NCBI RefSeq assembly: GCF_001883705.2
Contig: NZ_MDEQ02000001.1
Location: 310,001-374,000, forward strand
DNA length: 64,000 nucleotides
DNA from: Burkholderia catarinensis
Lineage (GTDB): Bacteria; Pseudomonadota; Gammaproteobacteria; Burkholderiales; Burkholderiaceae
Direction: 5' to 3'
The notes under the pieces were generated by a model. The model made no database searches, was not told the DNA's origin, and saw only the letters and a program-made list of their open reading frames with translations. Positions 8,230 to 16,999 of the stretch are shown one piece after another (the stretch's first letter is position 1; every line of letters starts with the position of its first letter). The position numbers and the translations under genes were made by a program.

Positions 8230-8673
8230 ATGTTCCGGAACATCCTGATCGTCTGCCACGCGAACGTCTGCCGCAGCCCCGCGGCGGAAATGCTGTTCAA
8301 GTCGCACGCCGCGTCGCGCGGCGGCCCGCGCCCGACGTTTCACTCGGCCGGCGTGCATGCGAACGACGGCGACGGCATCGATCCGGTGATGCGGCAACTG
8401 CTCGCCGAGCGGGGCGTCGATGCGACGACCCATCGCTCGCGGCGGCTGTCGCGCCGGATCGTGCGCGATGCCGACCTGATTCTCGTCAGCGAGCGCAGAC
8501 AGATCAAGGCCGTTGAATCGGTCGATCCGTTCGCGCGCGGCAAGGTCCACCTGCTCGGCAAGTGGGAAGGGGCCGAAATTGCCGATCCGCACGGCGGCCC
8601 CGAGGCCGATTACCGCGAGAGCTACTCACTGATCGAACGTCTGGTTCAAGGATGGCTACAGAAATTATGCTGA
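8230..8673 (+). CDS. bceD: Low-molecular-weight protein tyrosine phosphatase (BceD)
   Basis: 147 residues, cytosolic. It dephosphorylates the tyrosine-rich tail of the BceF kinase, a cycle needed for polymer export. The phosphate-binding loop C-X5-R is in VCHANVCRSP (Cys9, Arg15), and the general-acid aspartate is in IADPHGG (Asp119). The length and motif order are those of the Wzb/BceD family. It lies 23 bases after bceC and its end overlaps the start of bceE, which points to coupled translation. Confidence 0.93.
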   Translation: MFRNILIVCHANVCRSPAAEMLFKSHAASRGGPRPTFHSAGVHANDGDGIDPVMRQLLAERGVDATTHRSRRLSRRIVRDADLILVSERRQIKAVESVDPFARGKVHLLGKWEGAEIADPHGGPEADYRESYSLIERLVQGWLQKLC

Positions 8674-9863
8674 AACGCCCGATGCGCCCGATGCGCCCGA
8701 TGCGCCCGGTGGCGCTTGCCGTCGCGCTGACGACTTTCCTGTCAGCCTGTGCAACCGCCCCCGGCAACTACCTCGACTCGTCGAACCTGAAGGACGAAGG
8801 CCGGAAGGAAGCGGCCGAGACCTATCCGGTTCATTACATCGACGCCAAAGTGGTGATGGACCAGTTGCAGAAGCAACAGGTCGACCATCCGCTGCCGCCG
8901 GGACGTTATACCGATCCGTCGCAGTACGTGTACCGCGTCGGCCCGCAGGACATCCTCGGCGTCACCGTGTGGGACCACCCCGAGCTGACGACGCCGCAGG
9001 GCCAGTCGTTCTCGAGCGGCGGCAACACGACGCAGTCGGTCGCGGGTGCGCTGCAGCAGCCGTATACGACCGCGCTGCCGGGCCAGGCCGATCCGTACGG
9101 CCAGACAGTGGCTTCCGACGGCACGATCTTCTTCCCGTTCGTCGGCCGCTTGCGCGTGACGGGCAAGACGATTGCGCAGATCCGCGAGGAGCTGGCGTCC
9201 AGCCTGTCGCGCTACGTGAAGAATCCGCAGCTCGACGTGCGCGTGCTGTCGTTCCGCAGCCAGAAGGTGCAGGTGACGGGCGAGGTGAAGCAGCCGGGCC
9301 CGCTCGCGGTGAGCGACGTGCCGCTGACGCTCGTCGACGCGATCTCGCGCTCGGGCGGCTCGACCAACGAGGCCGACCTGCAGCGCGTGCGCCTGACGCG
9401 TGACGGCAAGCTCTACACGCTCGACGCGAACGGCGTGCTCGATCGCGGCGAAGTGCGGCAGAACGTGATGCTGCAGCCGGGCGACATCGTCAACGTGCCG
9501 GACCGCAGCGACAGCCGCGTGTTCATCATGGGCGAGGTCAAGACGCCGGTCACGGTGCCGATGCTCAAGGGCAGGCTGACCATCGCCGACGCATTGACGG
9601 CGGGCGGCGGGATCCTCGACACCGACGCGAACCCGCGCAAGATCTACGTGATGCGCGGGATGCGCGACAACCCGACGAAGCCCGAAGTGTTCCGTCTCGA
9701 CATGACGCAGCCTGATGCGCTGATGCTGTCGAGCCGCTTCCCGCTTCAGCCGCTCGACGTCGTCTACGTCAGCACGGCCAGCTCGGTGCAGTTCAACCGT
9801 GTGCTGCAACAGGTGCTGCCGACGATCCAGACGATCTTCTTCATGCGGCAAATCACGCGCTGA
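8667..9863 (+). CDS. bceE: Outer-membrane polysaccharide export lipoprotein (BceE)
   Basis: 398 residues. This is the Wza-like secretin-type channel that carries cepacian through the outer membrane. A lipoprotein signal peptide ends in LSAC (Cys28). The Poly_export domain follows (YRVGPQDILGVTVWDHPEL), then two SLBB-type repeats (VTGEVKQPGPLAV, MGEVKTPVTVPMLKG). Its n-region has three consecutive Met-Arg-Pro units encoded by a 9-bp tandem repeat. The start at 8667 overlaps the bceD stop by 7 nt. An ATG five codons earlier (8652) is also possible. The bceF gene follows after a 50-base gap with a strong hairpin. Confidence 0.92.
   Translation: MLKRPMRPMRPMRPVALAVALTTFLSACATAPGNYLDSSNLKDEGRKEAAETYPVHYIDAKVVMDQLQKQQVDHPLPPGRYTDPSQYVYRVGPQDILGVTVWDHPELTTPQGQSFSSGGNTTQSVAGALQQPYTTALPGQADPYGQTVASDGTIFFPFVGRLRVTGKTIAQIREELASSLSRYVKNPQLDVRVLSFRSQKVQVTGEVKQPGPLAVSDVPLTLVDAISRSGGSTNEADLQRVRLTRDGKLYTLDANGVLDRGEVRQNVMLQPGDIVNVPDRSDSRVFIMGEVKTPVTVPMLKGRLTIADALTAGGGILDTDANPRKIYVMRGMRDNPTKPEVFRLDMTQPDALMLSSRFPLQPLDVVYVSTASSVQFNRVLQQVLPTIQTIFFMRQITR
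8676..8708 (+). repeat. 9-bp tandem repeat inside the BceE signal peptide
   Basis: ATGCGCCCG is repeated three times head to tail (8682-8708), preceded by a partial copy. The repeat is in frame, so gain or loss of units by slippage would change only the number of Met-Arg-Pro triplets in the signal peptide and not cause a frameshift. Confidence 0.8.
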
Positions 9864-9869
9864 TAGCCC

Positions 9870-9894
9870 GCCGGGGCGGCGCCTCCGCCCCGGC
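9870..9894 (+). other. Intercistronic hairpin between bceE and bceF
   Basis: GCCGGGGCGG and CCGCCCCGGC form a perfect 10-bp stem with a 5-nt loop, seven bases after the bceE stop and 19 bases before the bceF start. There is no T-tract, so it is more likely an RNA-stability or partial-attenuation element than a full terminator. Confidence 0.6.
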
Positions 9895-9913
9895 ACCACT
9901 CAAGCGGGAACGA

Positions 9914-12136
9914 ATGGTGAACACGCAAGCGAAACACTCCTACGCGGATCTGTCCGTGAAAACCGAGGAAGAGGACGTCGTCCTCGGCCAGTTGCTCCAG
10001 GTGATCATGGACGACATCTGGCTGCTGCTCGGCATCGCGGTGACGGTTATCGCGCTCGCCGGCCTCTACTGCTACATCGCGAAGCCGGTTTACCAGGCCG
10101 ATGTGCACGTGCGGGTCGAGGGCAACGACAACACGTCGCAGGCGCTCACGCAAACGCAGACGGGTGCGATGATCAACAGCGGCCCGCAGCAGGCGCCGAC
10201 CGATGCGGAAATCGAGATCATCAAGAGCCGCGGCGTCGTCGCGCCGGTCGTCGAGCAGTTCAAGCTGAACTTCTCGGTCGCGCCGAAGACGCTGCCCGTG
10301 CTCGGCAGCCTCGCCGCGCGCGTCGCGACGCCCGGCGAGCCGTCGCGGCCGTGGCTCGGCCTGAAATCGTATGCGTGGGGCGGGGAAGTCGCCGACGTCG
10401 ACGCGATCAACGTCGTGCCGGCGCTCGAGGGCAAGAAGCTGACGCTGACCGCCGGACCGAACGGCACCTATTCGCTCGTCGACCAGAACGGCACCCGGCT
10501 GCTGTCGGGCCATGTCGGCGAATCGGCGCAGGGCGGCGGCGTGACGCTGCTCGTGCAGAAGCTCGTCGCGCGCCCCGGCACGCAGTTTACGGTGGTCCGC
10601 TACAACGATCTCGACGCGATCAGCGGTTTCCAGACCGGCATCCAGGTGTCCGAGCAGGGCAAGCAGACGGGCGTCGTGCAGATCTCGCTGGAAGGCAAGG
10701 ACCCGGACCAGACCGCCGCGATCGCGAACGCGCTCGCGCAGTCGTACCTGAACCAGCACGTGGTCGCGAAGCAGGCCGAAGCGACCAAGATGCTCGACTT
10801 CCTGAAGAGCGAGGAACCGCGCCTGAAGACCGACCTCGAACGGGCGGAAGCCGCGCTGACGCAGTACCAGCGCACGTCGGGCTCGATCAACGCGAGCGAC
10901 GAGGCGAAGGTCTACCTCGAGGGCAGCGTGCAGTACGAGCAGCAGATCGCCGCGCAGCGCCTGCAGCTCGCGTCGCTCGCGCAGCGCTTCACCGATTCGC
11001 ACCCGATGGTGATCGCCGCGAAGCAGCAGCTCTCGGAGCTGCAGGGCGAGAAGGACAAGTTCAGCAACCGCTTCCGCAGCCTGCCGGCGACCGAAGTGAA
11101 GGCCGTCCAGCTCCAGCGCGACGCGAAGGTCGCCGAGGACATCTACGTGCTGCTGCTGAACCGCGTGCAGGAGCTGTCGGTGCAGAAGGCCGGCACGGGC
11201 GGCAACATCCACCTCATCGATTCGGCACTGCGTCCGGGCGATCCGGTCAAGCCGAAGAAGGTGCTGATCCTGTCGGCCGCCGTGTTCCTCGGGCTGATCC
11301 TCGGCACGGGCATCGTGTTCCTGCGCCGCAACCTGTTCCAGGGCATCGAGGATCCCGATCGCATCGAGCGCACGTTCAACCTGCCGCTGTACGGGCTGGT
11401 GCCGCAAAGCGCCGAGCAGGTGAAGCTCGACGCCGCGGCCGAGAAGGGCGGCGGCCGCGCGCGGCCGATCCTCGCAAGCCTGCGTCCGAAGGATCTCAGC
11501 GTCGAGAGCCTGCGCAGCCTGCGCACCGCGATGCAGTTCGCGATGTTGGACGCGAAGAACCGCGTGATCGTGCTGACCGGCCCGACGCCCGGTATCGGCA
11601 AGAGCTTCCTGACGGTCAACCTCGCGGTGCTGCTCGCGCATTCGGGCAAGCGCGTGCTGCTGATCGACGCCGACATGCGCCGCGGCCTGCTTGACCGCTA
11701 TTTCGGTCTCACCTCGCAGCCGGGCCTGTCCGAGCTGCTGAGCGACCAGTCGGCGCTCGAGGACGCCGTGCGCGAGACGCCGGTGCAGGGCCTGTCGTTC
11801 ATCTCGGCCGGCACGCGCCCGCCGAACCCGTCGGAACTGCTGATGTCGACGCGCCTGCCGCAATACCTCGAAGGGCTCGGCAAGCGCTACGACGTCGTGC
11901 TGATCGATTCTCCGCCGGTGCTGGCGGTGACCGACGCGACCATCATCGGCCGCATGGCCGGCTCGACGTTCCTCGTGCTGCGCTCGGGCATGCATACCGA
12001 AGGCGAGATCGCCGACGCGATCAAGCGCCTGCGCACCGCGGGTGTCGATCTGGAAGGCGGGATCTTCAACGGCGTGCCGCCGGTGCGCGGCTACGGCCGC
12101 GGCTATGCGGCCGTGCATGAATACCTGAGCGCCTGA
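9914..12136 (+). CDS. bceF: Bacterial tyrosine autokinase / polysaccharide co-polymerase (BceF)
   Basis: 740 residues, inner membrane. This Wzc-type protein controls chain length and export. Its N-terminal Wzz domain has a membrane segment at ~38-57 (LLLGIAVTVIALAGLYCYI) and a second near 455-475. A long periplasmic region with coiled coil lies between. The cytosolic BY-kinase has Walker A GPTPGIGKS (556-564), Walker A' VLLIDADMR (~581-589) and Walker B VVLIDSPP (661-668). The C-terminal tail carries Tyr727, Tyr731 and Tyr737, the likely autophosphorylation cluster and BceD substrate. The ribosome-binding site is weak (GGGAA). Confidence 0.95.
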   Translation: MVNTQAKHSYADLSVKTEEEDVVLGQLLQVIMDDIWLLLGIAVTVIALAGLYCYIAKPVYQADVHVRVEGNDNTSQALTQTQTGAMINSGPQQAPTDAEIEIIKSRGVVAPVVEQFKLNFSVAPKTLPVLGSLAARVATPGEPSRPWLGLKSYAWGGEVADVDAINVVPALEGKKLTLTAGPNGTYSLVDQNGTRLLSGHVGESAQGGGVTLLVQKLVARPGTQFTVVRYNDLDAISGFQTGIQVSEQGKQTGVVQISLEGKDPDQTAAIANALAQSYLNQHVVAKQAEATKMLDFLKSEEPRLKTDLERAEAALTQYQRTSGSINASDEAKVYLEGSVQYEQQIAAQRLQLASLAQRFTDSHPMVIAAKQQLSELQGEKDKFSNRFRSLPATEVKAVQLQRDAKVAEDIYVLLLNRVQELSVQKAGTGGNIHLIDSALRPGDPVKPKKVLILSAAVFLGLILGTGIVFLRRNLFQGIEDPDRIERTFNLPLYGLVPQSAEQVKLDAAAEKGGGRARPILASLRPKDLSVESLRSLRTAMQFAMLDAKNRVIVLTGPTPGIGKSFLTVNLAVLLAHSGKRVLLIDADMRRGLLDRYFGLTSQPGLSELLSDQSALEDAVRETPVQGLSFISAGTRPPNPSELLMSTRLPQYLEGLGKRYDVVLIDSPPVLAVTDATIIGRMAGSTFLVLRSGMHTEGEIADAIKRLRTAGVDLEGGIFNGVPPVRGYGRGYAAVHEYLSA

Positions 12137-12152
12137 TCCGCATGGCGCGTAA

Positions 12153-12182
12153 CCGGGCGGTCGGCAAGCGCTGCCCGCCCGG
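12153..12182 (+). other. Intercistronic hairpin between bceF and bceG
   Basis: CCGGGCGG (12153-12160) and CCGCCCGG (12175-12182) form an 8-bp stem with a 14-nt loop in the 64-base gap. No T-tract follows. Together with the bceE-bceF hairpin it may set the relative levels of export and glycosyltransferase mRNAs. Confidence 0.45.
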
Positions 12183-12200
12183 CCGACTGGAGAACCAACG

Positions 12201-13160
12201 ATGAAAATTTCCGTGCTCGTTCCGACCTACCGGCGTCCCGCCGACCTCGCGCGCTGCCTGCTGGCGCTGCAGCGGCAGCAGCGGCTGCCCGACGAGGTGA
12301 TCGTCGTCGCGCGCCCGGAGGACGACGCCACGCACGAGCGGCTCGCCGATCCGTCGGTCGGCGGCGCGCTGCCGCTGCGCATCGTGCCGGTCGACGTGAC
12401 GGGGCAGGTCGCCGCGCTGAACAAGGGGCTAGACTCCGCGAACGGCGACATCGTCGCGATCACCGACGACGATGCGGCGCCGCACCCCGACTGGCTCGCG
12501 CGTATCGAAGCCGCGTTCCTGTCCGACCCGCGCGTGGGCGCGGTCGGCGGCCGCGACTGGGTGCACGAGAAGGGCCGCCTGCTCGACGAGTCGCGCGAGC
12601 TGGTCGGCCAGCTCACGCTGTCGGGCAAGATCATCGGCAATCATCATCTCGGCGTCGGCGGCGCGCGCGAAGTCGACACGCTGAAGGGCGCGAACATGAG
12701 CTACCGGCGCGCGGCGATCGGCGGGCTGCGTTTCGACACGCGGCTGCGCGGCGCGGGCGCGCAGGCTCACAACGACACCGCGTTCAGCATGGAAGTGCAG
12801 CGCGCGGGCTGGAAGCTGCTGTACGACCCGGCGATCGCCGTCGATCACTACCCGGCCGAACGCTTCGACGACGACCGGCGCGACGCGGCGTCGCTGAACG
12901 CGATCAGCAACGGCGCGTACAACCTGCAACTGACGCTGCGCGAGCATCTGCCGCCGGTCCGGCGCGAGATCGCGTGGTGGTGGTGGGCGCTGGTCGGCAC
13001 GCGCGTCTATCCGGGCTTCGCGCACGTGCTGGTGTCGCTGCCTACCGCACGACGCGCTCGCGTGCTCGCGCACTGGCGCGCGGTGCGCCGCGGCGCGCGC
13101 GATGCGCGCCGCACCACCGTCGCCCCGCACCGTGCGGCCATGCCGCCGGTGACGTCATGA
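12201..13160 (+). CDS. bceG: Family 2 glycosyltransferase (BceG)
   Basis: 319 residues. It is a GT-A fold inverting glycosyltransferase that adds one sugar of the cepacian repeat unit on the cytosolic face; donor and linkage cannot be read from sequence. It begins ISVLVPTYRRPADLARCLLAL, has a metal-binding DDD at ~89-91 (ITDDDAAPHPDWL) and the family motif GGRDWVHEKGR. The C-terminal part is Arg/Trp-rich without a strong membrane segment. GGAG precedes the ATG at normal spacing. It lies between bceF and bceH in the conserved order. Confidence 0.88.
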   Translation: MKISVLVPTYRRPADLARCLLALQRQQRLPDEVIVVARPEDDATHERLADPSVGGALPLRIVPVDVTGQVAALNKGLDSANGDIVAITDDDAAPHPDWLARIEAAFLSDPRVGAVGGRDWVHEKGRLLDESRELVGQLTLSGKIIGNHHLGVGGAREVDTLKGANMSYRRAAIGGLRFDTRLRGAGAQAHNDTAFSMEVQRAGWKLLYDPAIAVDHYPAERFDDDRRDAASLNAISNGAYNLQLTLREHLPPVRREIAWWWWALVGTRVYPGFAHVLVSLPTARRARVLAHWRAVRRGARDARRTTVAPHRAAMPPVTS

Positions 13161-13204
13161 ACGAGCCGCGCGCAACGCCGCGCGGCCGAACCCGGAGCGC
13201 TTGA

Positions 13205-14341
13205 ATGACAGCTACCAAGGTCCATGTCCATCTGTTTTACGGCGCCGATCCGCGTACCTATCGGAAAGGCGAGAACATCGGCTGCCTGTACGGCTATCAC
13301 CATGCCGAATCCGACGAATTCCGGCTGACCTATTCGCAGGACGGCGGCGAGAGCCGTGTCGCCAGCCTTGCGCGCCGCGCGCTGAAGGCGGCGCTCGGCT
13401 TCGACGTCGTGCATGCGTGGCGCAACCGTGCCGCGCTGCTGAACACCGACGTGATCTGGACGCACACCGAGCAGGAGCATCTTGCCGCTTCGCTGGTCCT
13501 GAAGCTCGCCGGCGCGCAGGGCAAGCGCCCGCTGCTGCTCGCGCAGAGCGTGTGGCTGTTCGACAAGTGGGGCACCTTCGGCGGCGCGCGCCGCTGGCTG
13601 TACCGCAAGCTGCTCGCCCGCGCCGACGCGCTGACCACGCTCGCCCGCGACAACGCCGAGCTGTGCCGTCGCTATCTCGGGCGCGATGCGGAGTTCGTCT
13701 ATTACGGGCTGAACACGCAGGACTTCCCGCTGACCGAGCCGCAGCAATGGCAACCGAACCGGCCGCTGCGGATCGCGGCGATCGGCAACGACCGCGACCG
13801 CGACTGGCGTACGTTCCTCGCCGCGTTCGGCGGCGACGAGCGCTACGACGTGCGGCTCGCGACGCGCCGCCGCGTGCCGCGCGAGTGGCATGCGCCGAAC
13901 GTGAAGATCGGCTCGGCGTCGGGCCTCGCGAAGCAGCACGAACTGTACGCATGGGCCGACGTGATCGTCGTGCCGCTGCGGCCGAACTTCCACGCGTCGG
14001 GCATCACCGTGATGCTCGAGGCGGCAGCCGTCGGCAAGCCGATGATCGTGTCCGACGTCGGCGGGCTCAGCGACTACTTCCCCCACGATACGGCCGCCTA
14101 TGTGCCGGCGTTCGACGTGCAGGCGATGCAGCAGGCCGCCGACCGTTTCGCGGCCGATCCGGTCGCGGCGCTCGGCTGCGCGCAGGCGGCCGCCGCATGC
14201 CTGCGCGAGCGCGACCTGACCACGCAGGCGTTCGCCGAGCAACACGTGCGGATCACGCGCGACATGCTGCGCCGGCGTCGCACGCCGGCCGCCGCGGGCG
14301 TGGCGATGCCGCTCGCGGATTCGCGTCCGTCGTCGCGGTGA
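13205..14341 (+). CDS. bceH: Glycosyltransferase, GT-B fold (BceH)
   Basis: 378 residues. This probable cytosolic glycosyltransferase of the cepacian repeat unit has a GT-B-like C-terminal half: YAWADVIVVPLRPNFHASGITVMLEAAAVGKPMIVSDVGG, with the donor-binding Glu in MLEAAA. The N-terminal half is divergent from standard GT4 enzymes (MTATKVHVHLFYGADPRTYR). GGAG sits seven bases before the ATG. It ends 10 bases before bceI. The sugar donor is not determinable from sequence. Confidence 0.85.
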   Translation: MTATKVHVHLFYGADPRTYRKGENIGCLYGYHHAESDEFRLTYSQDGGESRVASLARRALKAALGFDVVHAWRNRAALLNTDVIWTHTEQEHLAASLVLKLAGAQGKRPLLLAQSVWLFDKWGTFGGARRWLYRKLLARADALTTLARDNAELCRRYLGRDAEFVYYGLNTQDFPLTEPQQWQPNRPLRIAAIGNDRDRDWRTFLAAFGGDERYDVRLATRRRVPREWHAPNVKIGSASGLAKQHELYAWADVIVVPLRPNFHASGITVMLEAAAVGKPMIVSDVGGLSDYFPHDTAAYVPAFDVQAMQQAADRFAADPVAALGCAQAAAACLRERDLTTQAFAEQHVRITRDMLRRRRTPAAAGVAMPLADSRPSSR

Positions 14342-14351
14342 GAGCGCATCG

Positions 14352-15818
14352 ATGAGTACGATTGCCGCCGAACGCGCCCCGTCGCGCAGCCGCAGCTGGT
14401 TCGCCGAGCCGAAGCACTGGGCCGGGCAGGCCGGGCTGTGGACGTTCACCGCCGCGCTGATCGCCATTCACCAGGGCAAGGTGCTGACGCTCGCGTTTCC
14501 GGTGCTGGCCATCGCGGTCGGCATCTGGCTGTATTTCAAGAGCCCGGCGCGCTATGTCGGCTTCATGTGGTGGGTGTGGTTCCTGAGCCCGGAAGTGCGG
14601 CGTCTCGCCGACTGGTCGAAGGGCGCGTTCACGCCGACGAGCCTGATCCAGGTCGCGCCGCTCGCGGTGACGATGATCGCCGGTTTCGGATTGATCCGGC
14701 ATTACCGCGTGCTTGCGCAGCGGCGCGGGATACCGGTGCTGCTGATGCTGTTCGGGCTCGCGTACGCGTACCTCGTCGGCATCGTGTCGAGCGGCGTGAT
14801 GGCCGCGACCTACGATCTCGCGAACTGGGTGTACCCGGTGCTGATCGGCTTTCACATCATGGTCAACGCGCGCGACTATCCCGAGTACCGCGACGTGCTG
14901 CTGTCCACGTTCATGTGGGGCATGCTCGTGATGGGCGTGTACGGCGTCGTGCAGTACTTCGTGATGCCGCAGTGGGACGTGATGTGGATGATCGGTTCGG
15001 ACATGGGTTCGCAGGGCGAGCCGGTGCCGTACGGCGTGCGGGTATTCAGCACGATGAATTCGTCGGGGCCGTTCGCGTTCGCGATGATGGGCGCGCTGGT
15101 GTTCGTGCTCGCGGCGCCGCAGAAGATCCGCTGGTTCGCGGGCGCGGCCGGCTTCGTGTCGTTCGCACTGTGTCTCGTGCGATCGACGTGGGGCGGCTGG
15201 GTGATCGCGCTCGCGATCCAGCTCGCGCAGTCGAACAACCGCGTGCGGATGCGGATCCTCATCAGCGGCGTCGTGCTGGTCGGGCTATGCGTGCCGCTGC
15301 TGACCGTCGGGCCGGTGGCCGACCGCCTGGGCCAGCGTCTCCAGTCGATCACGAACCTGAAGGACGACCGCAGCTACGACGACCGCAACAAGTTCTACGC
15401 GACCTTCGCGCAGACGGCGTTCACCGACGTCGCCGGCGAAGGGATGGGCGCGACGGGCGCATCCACGAAGCTGTCGAGCGACAGCGGCGAGCTCGGCAAG
15501 TACGGCAGCTTCGACAGCGGCGTGATGAACGTGCCGTTCGTGCTCGGCTGGCCCGGCACGCTGCTGTACCTCGCCGGCGTCGTGATGCTGTTCGGCCGCA
15601 CATTGCGCGCGGCGTTCAAGCTGCGCAAGGACAAGTTCGTCGGCGCTTGCCTGAGCCTGTGCCTGTCGACGTTCGCGATGCTCGTGTTCACGAACTCGCT
15701 GATCGGCACGGGCGGCCTGCTGATGTTTACAGCCATTTTTTCGATACTTTCCGCGGCGCACTGGCAAAAGGCACAACGCCAGCTGGCCGCCGCGCGTCTA
15801 CGGGGAGGCGACCATTGA
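14352..15818 (+). CDS. bceI: Wzy-like polysaccharide polymerase (BceI)
   Basis: 488 residues, inner membrane, with about eleven hydrophobic segments from ~28 to ~475. It is assigned as the polymerase that joins undecaprenyl-linked repeat units in the periplasm. Support comes from multi-span topology, a large loop between segments (about 330-390, rich in charged residues, RLQSITNLKDDRSYDDRNK) and its position in the conserved bce order. Wzy proteins have little sequence conservation, so the call rests on topology and context. The stop codon overlaps the TTG start of bceJ. Confidence 0.85.
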   Translation: MSTIAAERAPSRSRSWFAEPKHWAGQAGLWTFTAALIAIHQGKVLTLAFPVLAIAVGIWLYFKSPARYVGFMWWVWFLSPEVRRLADWSKGAFTPTSLIQVAPLAVTMIAGFGLIRHYRVLAQRRGIPVLLMLFGLAYAYLVGIVSSGVMAATYDLANWVYPVLIGFHIMVNARDYPEYRDVLLSTFMWGMLVMGVYGVVQYFVMPQWDVMWMIGSDMGSQGEPVPYGVRVFSTMNSSGPFAFAMMGALVFVLAAPQKIRWFAGAAGFVSFALCLVRSTWGGWVIALAIQLAQSNNRVRMRILISGVVLVGLCVPLLTVGPVADRLGQRLQSITNLKDDRSYDDRNKFYATFAQTAFTDVAGEGMGATGASTKLSSDSGELGKYGSFDSGVMNVPFVLGWPGTLLYLAGVVMLFGRTLRAAFKLRKDKFVGACLSLCLSTFAMLVFTNSLIGTGGLLMFTAIFSILSAAHWQKAQRQLAAARLRGGDH

Positions 15819-16999
15819 GAATCGCGATCGTCACGCACGTCGTGCGACATAACGACGGGCAAGGCCGCGTCAATTACGAAATCGCGCGCGCGGCGCTGGC
15901 CGAGAACTACGAGGTCACGCTGGTCGCGTCGCACGTCGCGCCCGAGCTGCTGGCCGACCCGCGCGTGCGCTGGGTGCCCGTGAAGGTCGGCGGCTTCTGG
16001 CCGTCGAACCTCGTCAAGCAGCAGGTGTTCGCGCTGAAGAGCGCGTGGTGGCTGCGCGCGCACCGCAGCGAGTACGACGTGCTGCACGTGAACGGCTTCA
16101 TTTCGTGGATCAAGGCCGACGTGAATACCGCGCACTTCGTGCACGGCGGCTGGTTCAAGAGTCCGTACTATCCGTTCGGGCCTACCAAGGGGATCTGGTC
16201 GGCTTACCAGTACGTCTATACCCGCGTGAACACCGTGCTCGAGCGCTGGGCGTACCGGCGTTCGCGCGCGATCACCGCCGTGTCGCAGAAGGTGGCCGAC
16301 GAGATCGCCGGGCTCGGCATCGACAGCCGCAAGATCAGCGTGATCTACAACGGCGTCGACGCCAGCGCGTTCGCGGGCGCGCAGGCCGATCGTGCGGCGT
16401 TCAAGCTGCCGGACGACGCGTTCCTGCTGCTGTTCGTCGGCGACCTGCGCACGCCGCGCAAGAATCTCGGCACCGTGCTGAAGGCGCTCACGAAGCTGCC
16501 GGCGAACGTCCATCTGGCGGTGGCCGGGTATCTGCCCGGCAGCCCGTATCCGGAAGAGGCGCGTGCGCTCGGCATCGATGCGCGCGTGCATTTCCTCGGT
16601 CTCGTGAAAAACATGCCGACGCTGATGAGTTCGGTCGACGCGTATGTCTTTCCGTCGCGCTACGAAGCGATGAGCCTGTCGCTGCTGGAGGCGATGGCGG
16701 CCGGGCTGCCGGTGGTCACCGCGCGCACGGCGGGCGGCGCGGAAATCATCACGCGCGAATGCGGGATCGTGCTGGAGGATCCGGACGATCCGGCCGCGCT
16801 CGCGCAGGCGATCGGCTCGCTCGCCGCCTCGCGCGACACCTGTCGCGCGATGGGCGACGCGGCCCGCGAACTGATGACCCGTTTCGGCTGGGCGCACATG
16901 GGCGCCCAGTACATCGCGCTCTACCGGCGCATCGGCCAACCCACGCAGCCGTCCGCTTTCGAGCGGGTCGAGCATGCAGTCACGCAGGAGCAGTCGTGA
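15815..16999 (+). CDS. bceJ: Family 4/1 glycosyltransferase (BceJ)
   Basis: 394 residues. This retaining GT-B glycosyltransferase probably extends the lipid-linked cepacian unit. N-terminal IAIVTHVVRHNDGQGRVNYEIA, middle ISVIYNGVDASAF, and the donor-site block SRYEAMSLSLLEAMAAGLP with the E-X7-E motif are visible. The start is an unusual TTG whose last two bases belong to the bceI stop (TTGA overlap), preceded by an excellent GGGGAGG. No ATG lies nearby in frame. It ends overlapping the bceK start (ATGA type). The donor is unknown. Confidence 0.88.
   Translation: MRIAIVTHVVRHNDGQGRVNYEIARAALAENYEVTLVASHVAPELLADPRVRWVPVKVGGFWPSNLVKQQVFALKSAWWLRAHRSEYDVLHVNGFISWIKADVNTAHFVHGGWFKSPYYPFGPTKGIWSAYQYVYTRVNTVLERWAYRRSRAITAVSQKVADEIAGLGIDSRKISVIYNGVDASAFAGAQADRAAFKLPDDAFLLLFVGDLRTPRKNLGTVLKALTKLPANVHLAVAGYLPGSPYPEEARALGIDARVHFLGLVKNMPTLMSSVDAYVFPSRYEAMSLSLLEAMAAGLPVVTARTAGGAEIITRECGIVLEDPDDPAALAQAIGSLAASRDTCRAMGDAARELMTRFGWAHMGAQYIALYRRIGQPTQPSAFERVEHAVTQEQS

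Noticed and set aside
9764-12118. Very long open frame antisense to bceF
   Set aside because: It mirrors the high-GC third-position pattern of bceF. Its translation is an Arg/His/Ala/Asp-rich string without domains, and bceF itself is unmistakable.
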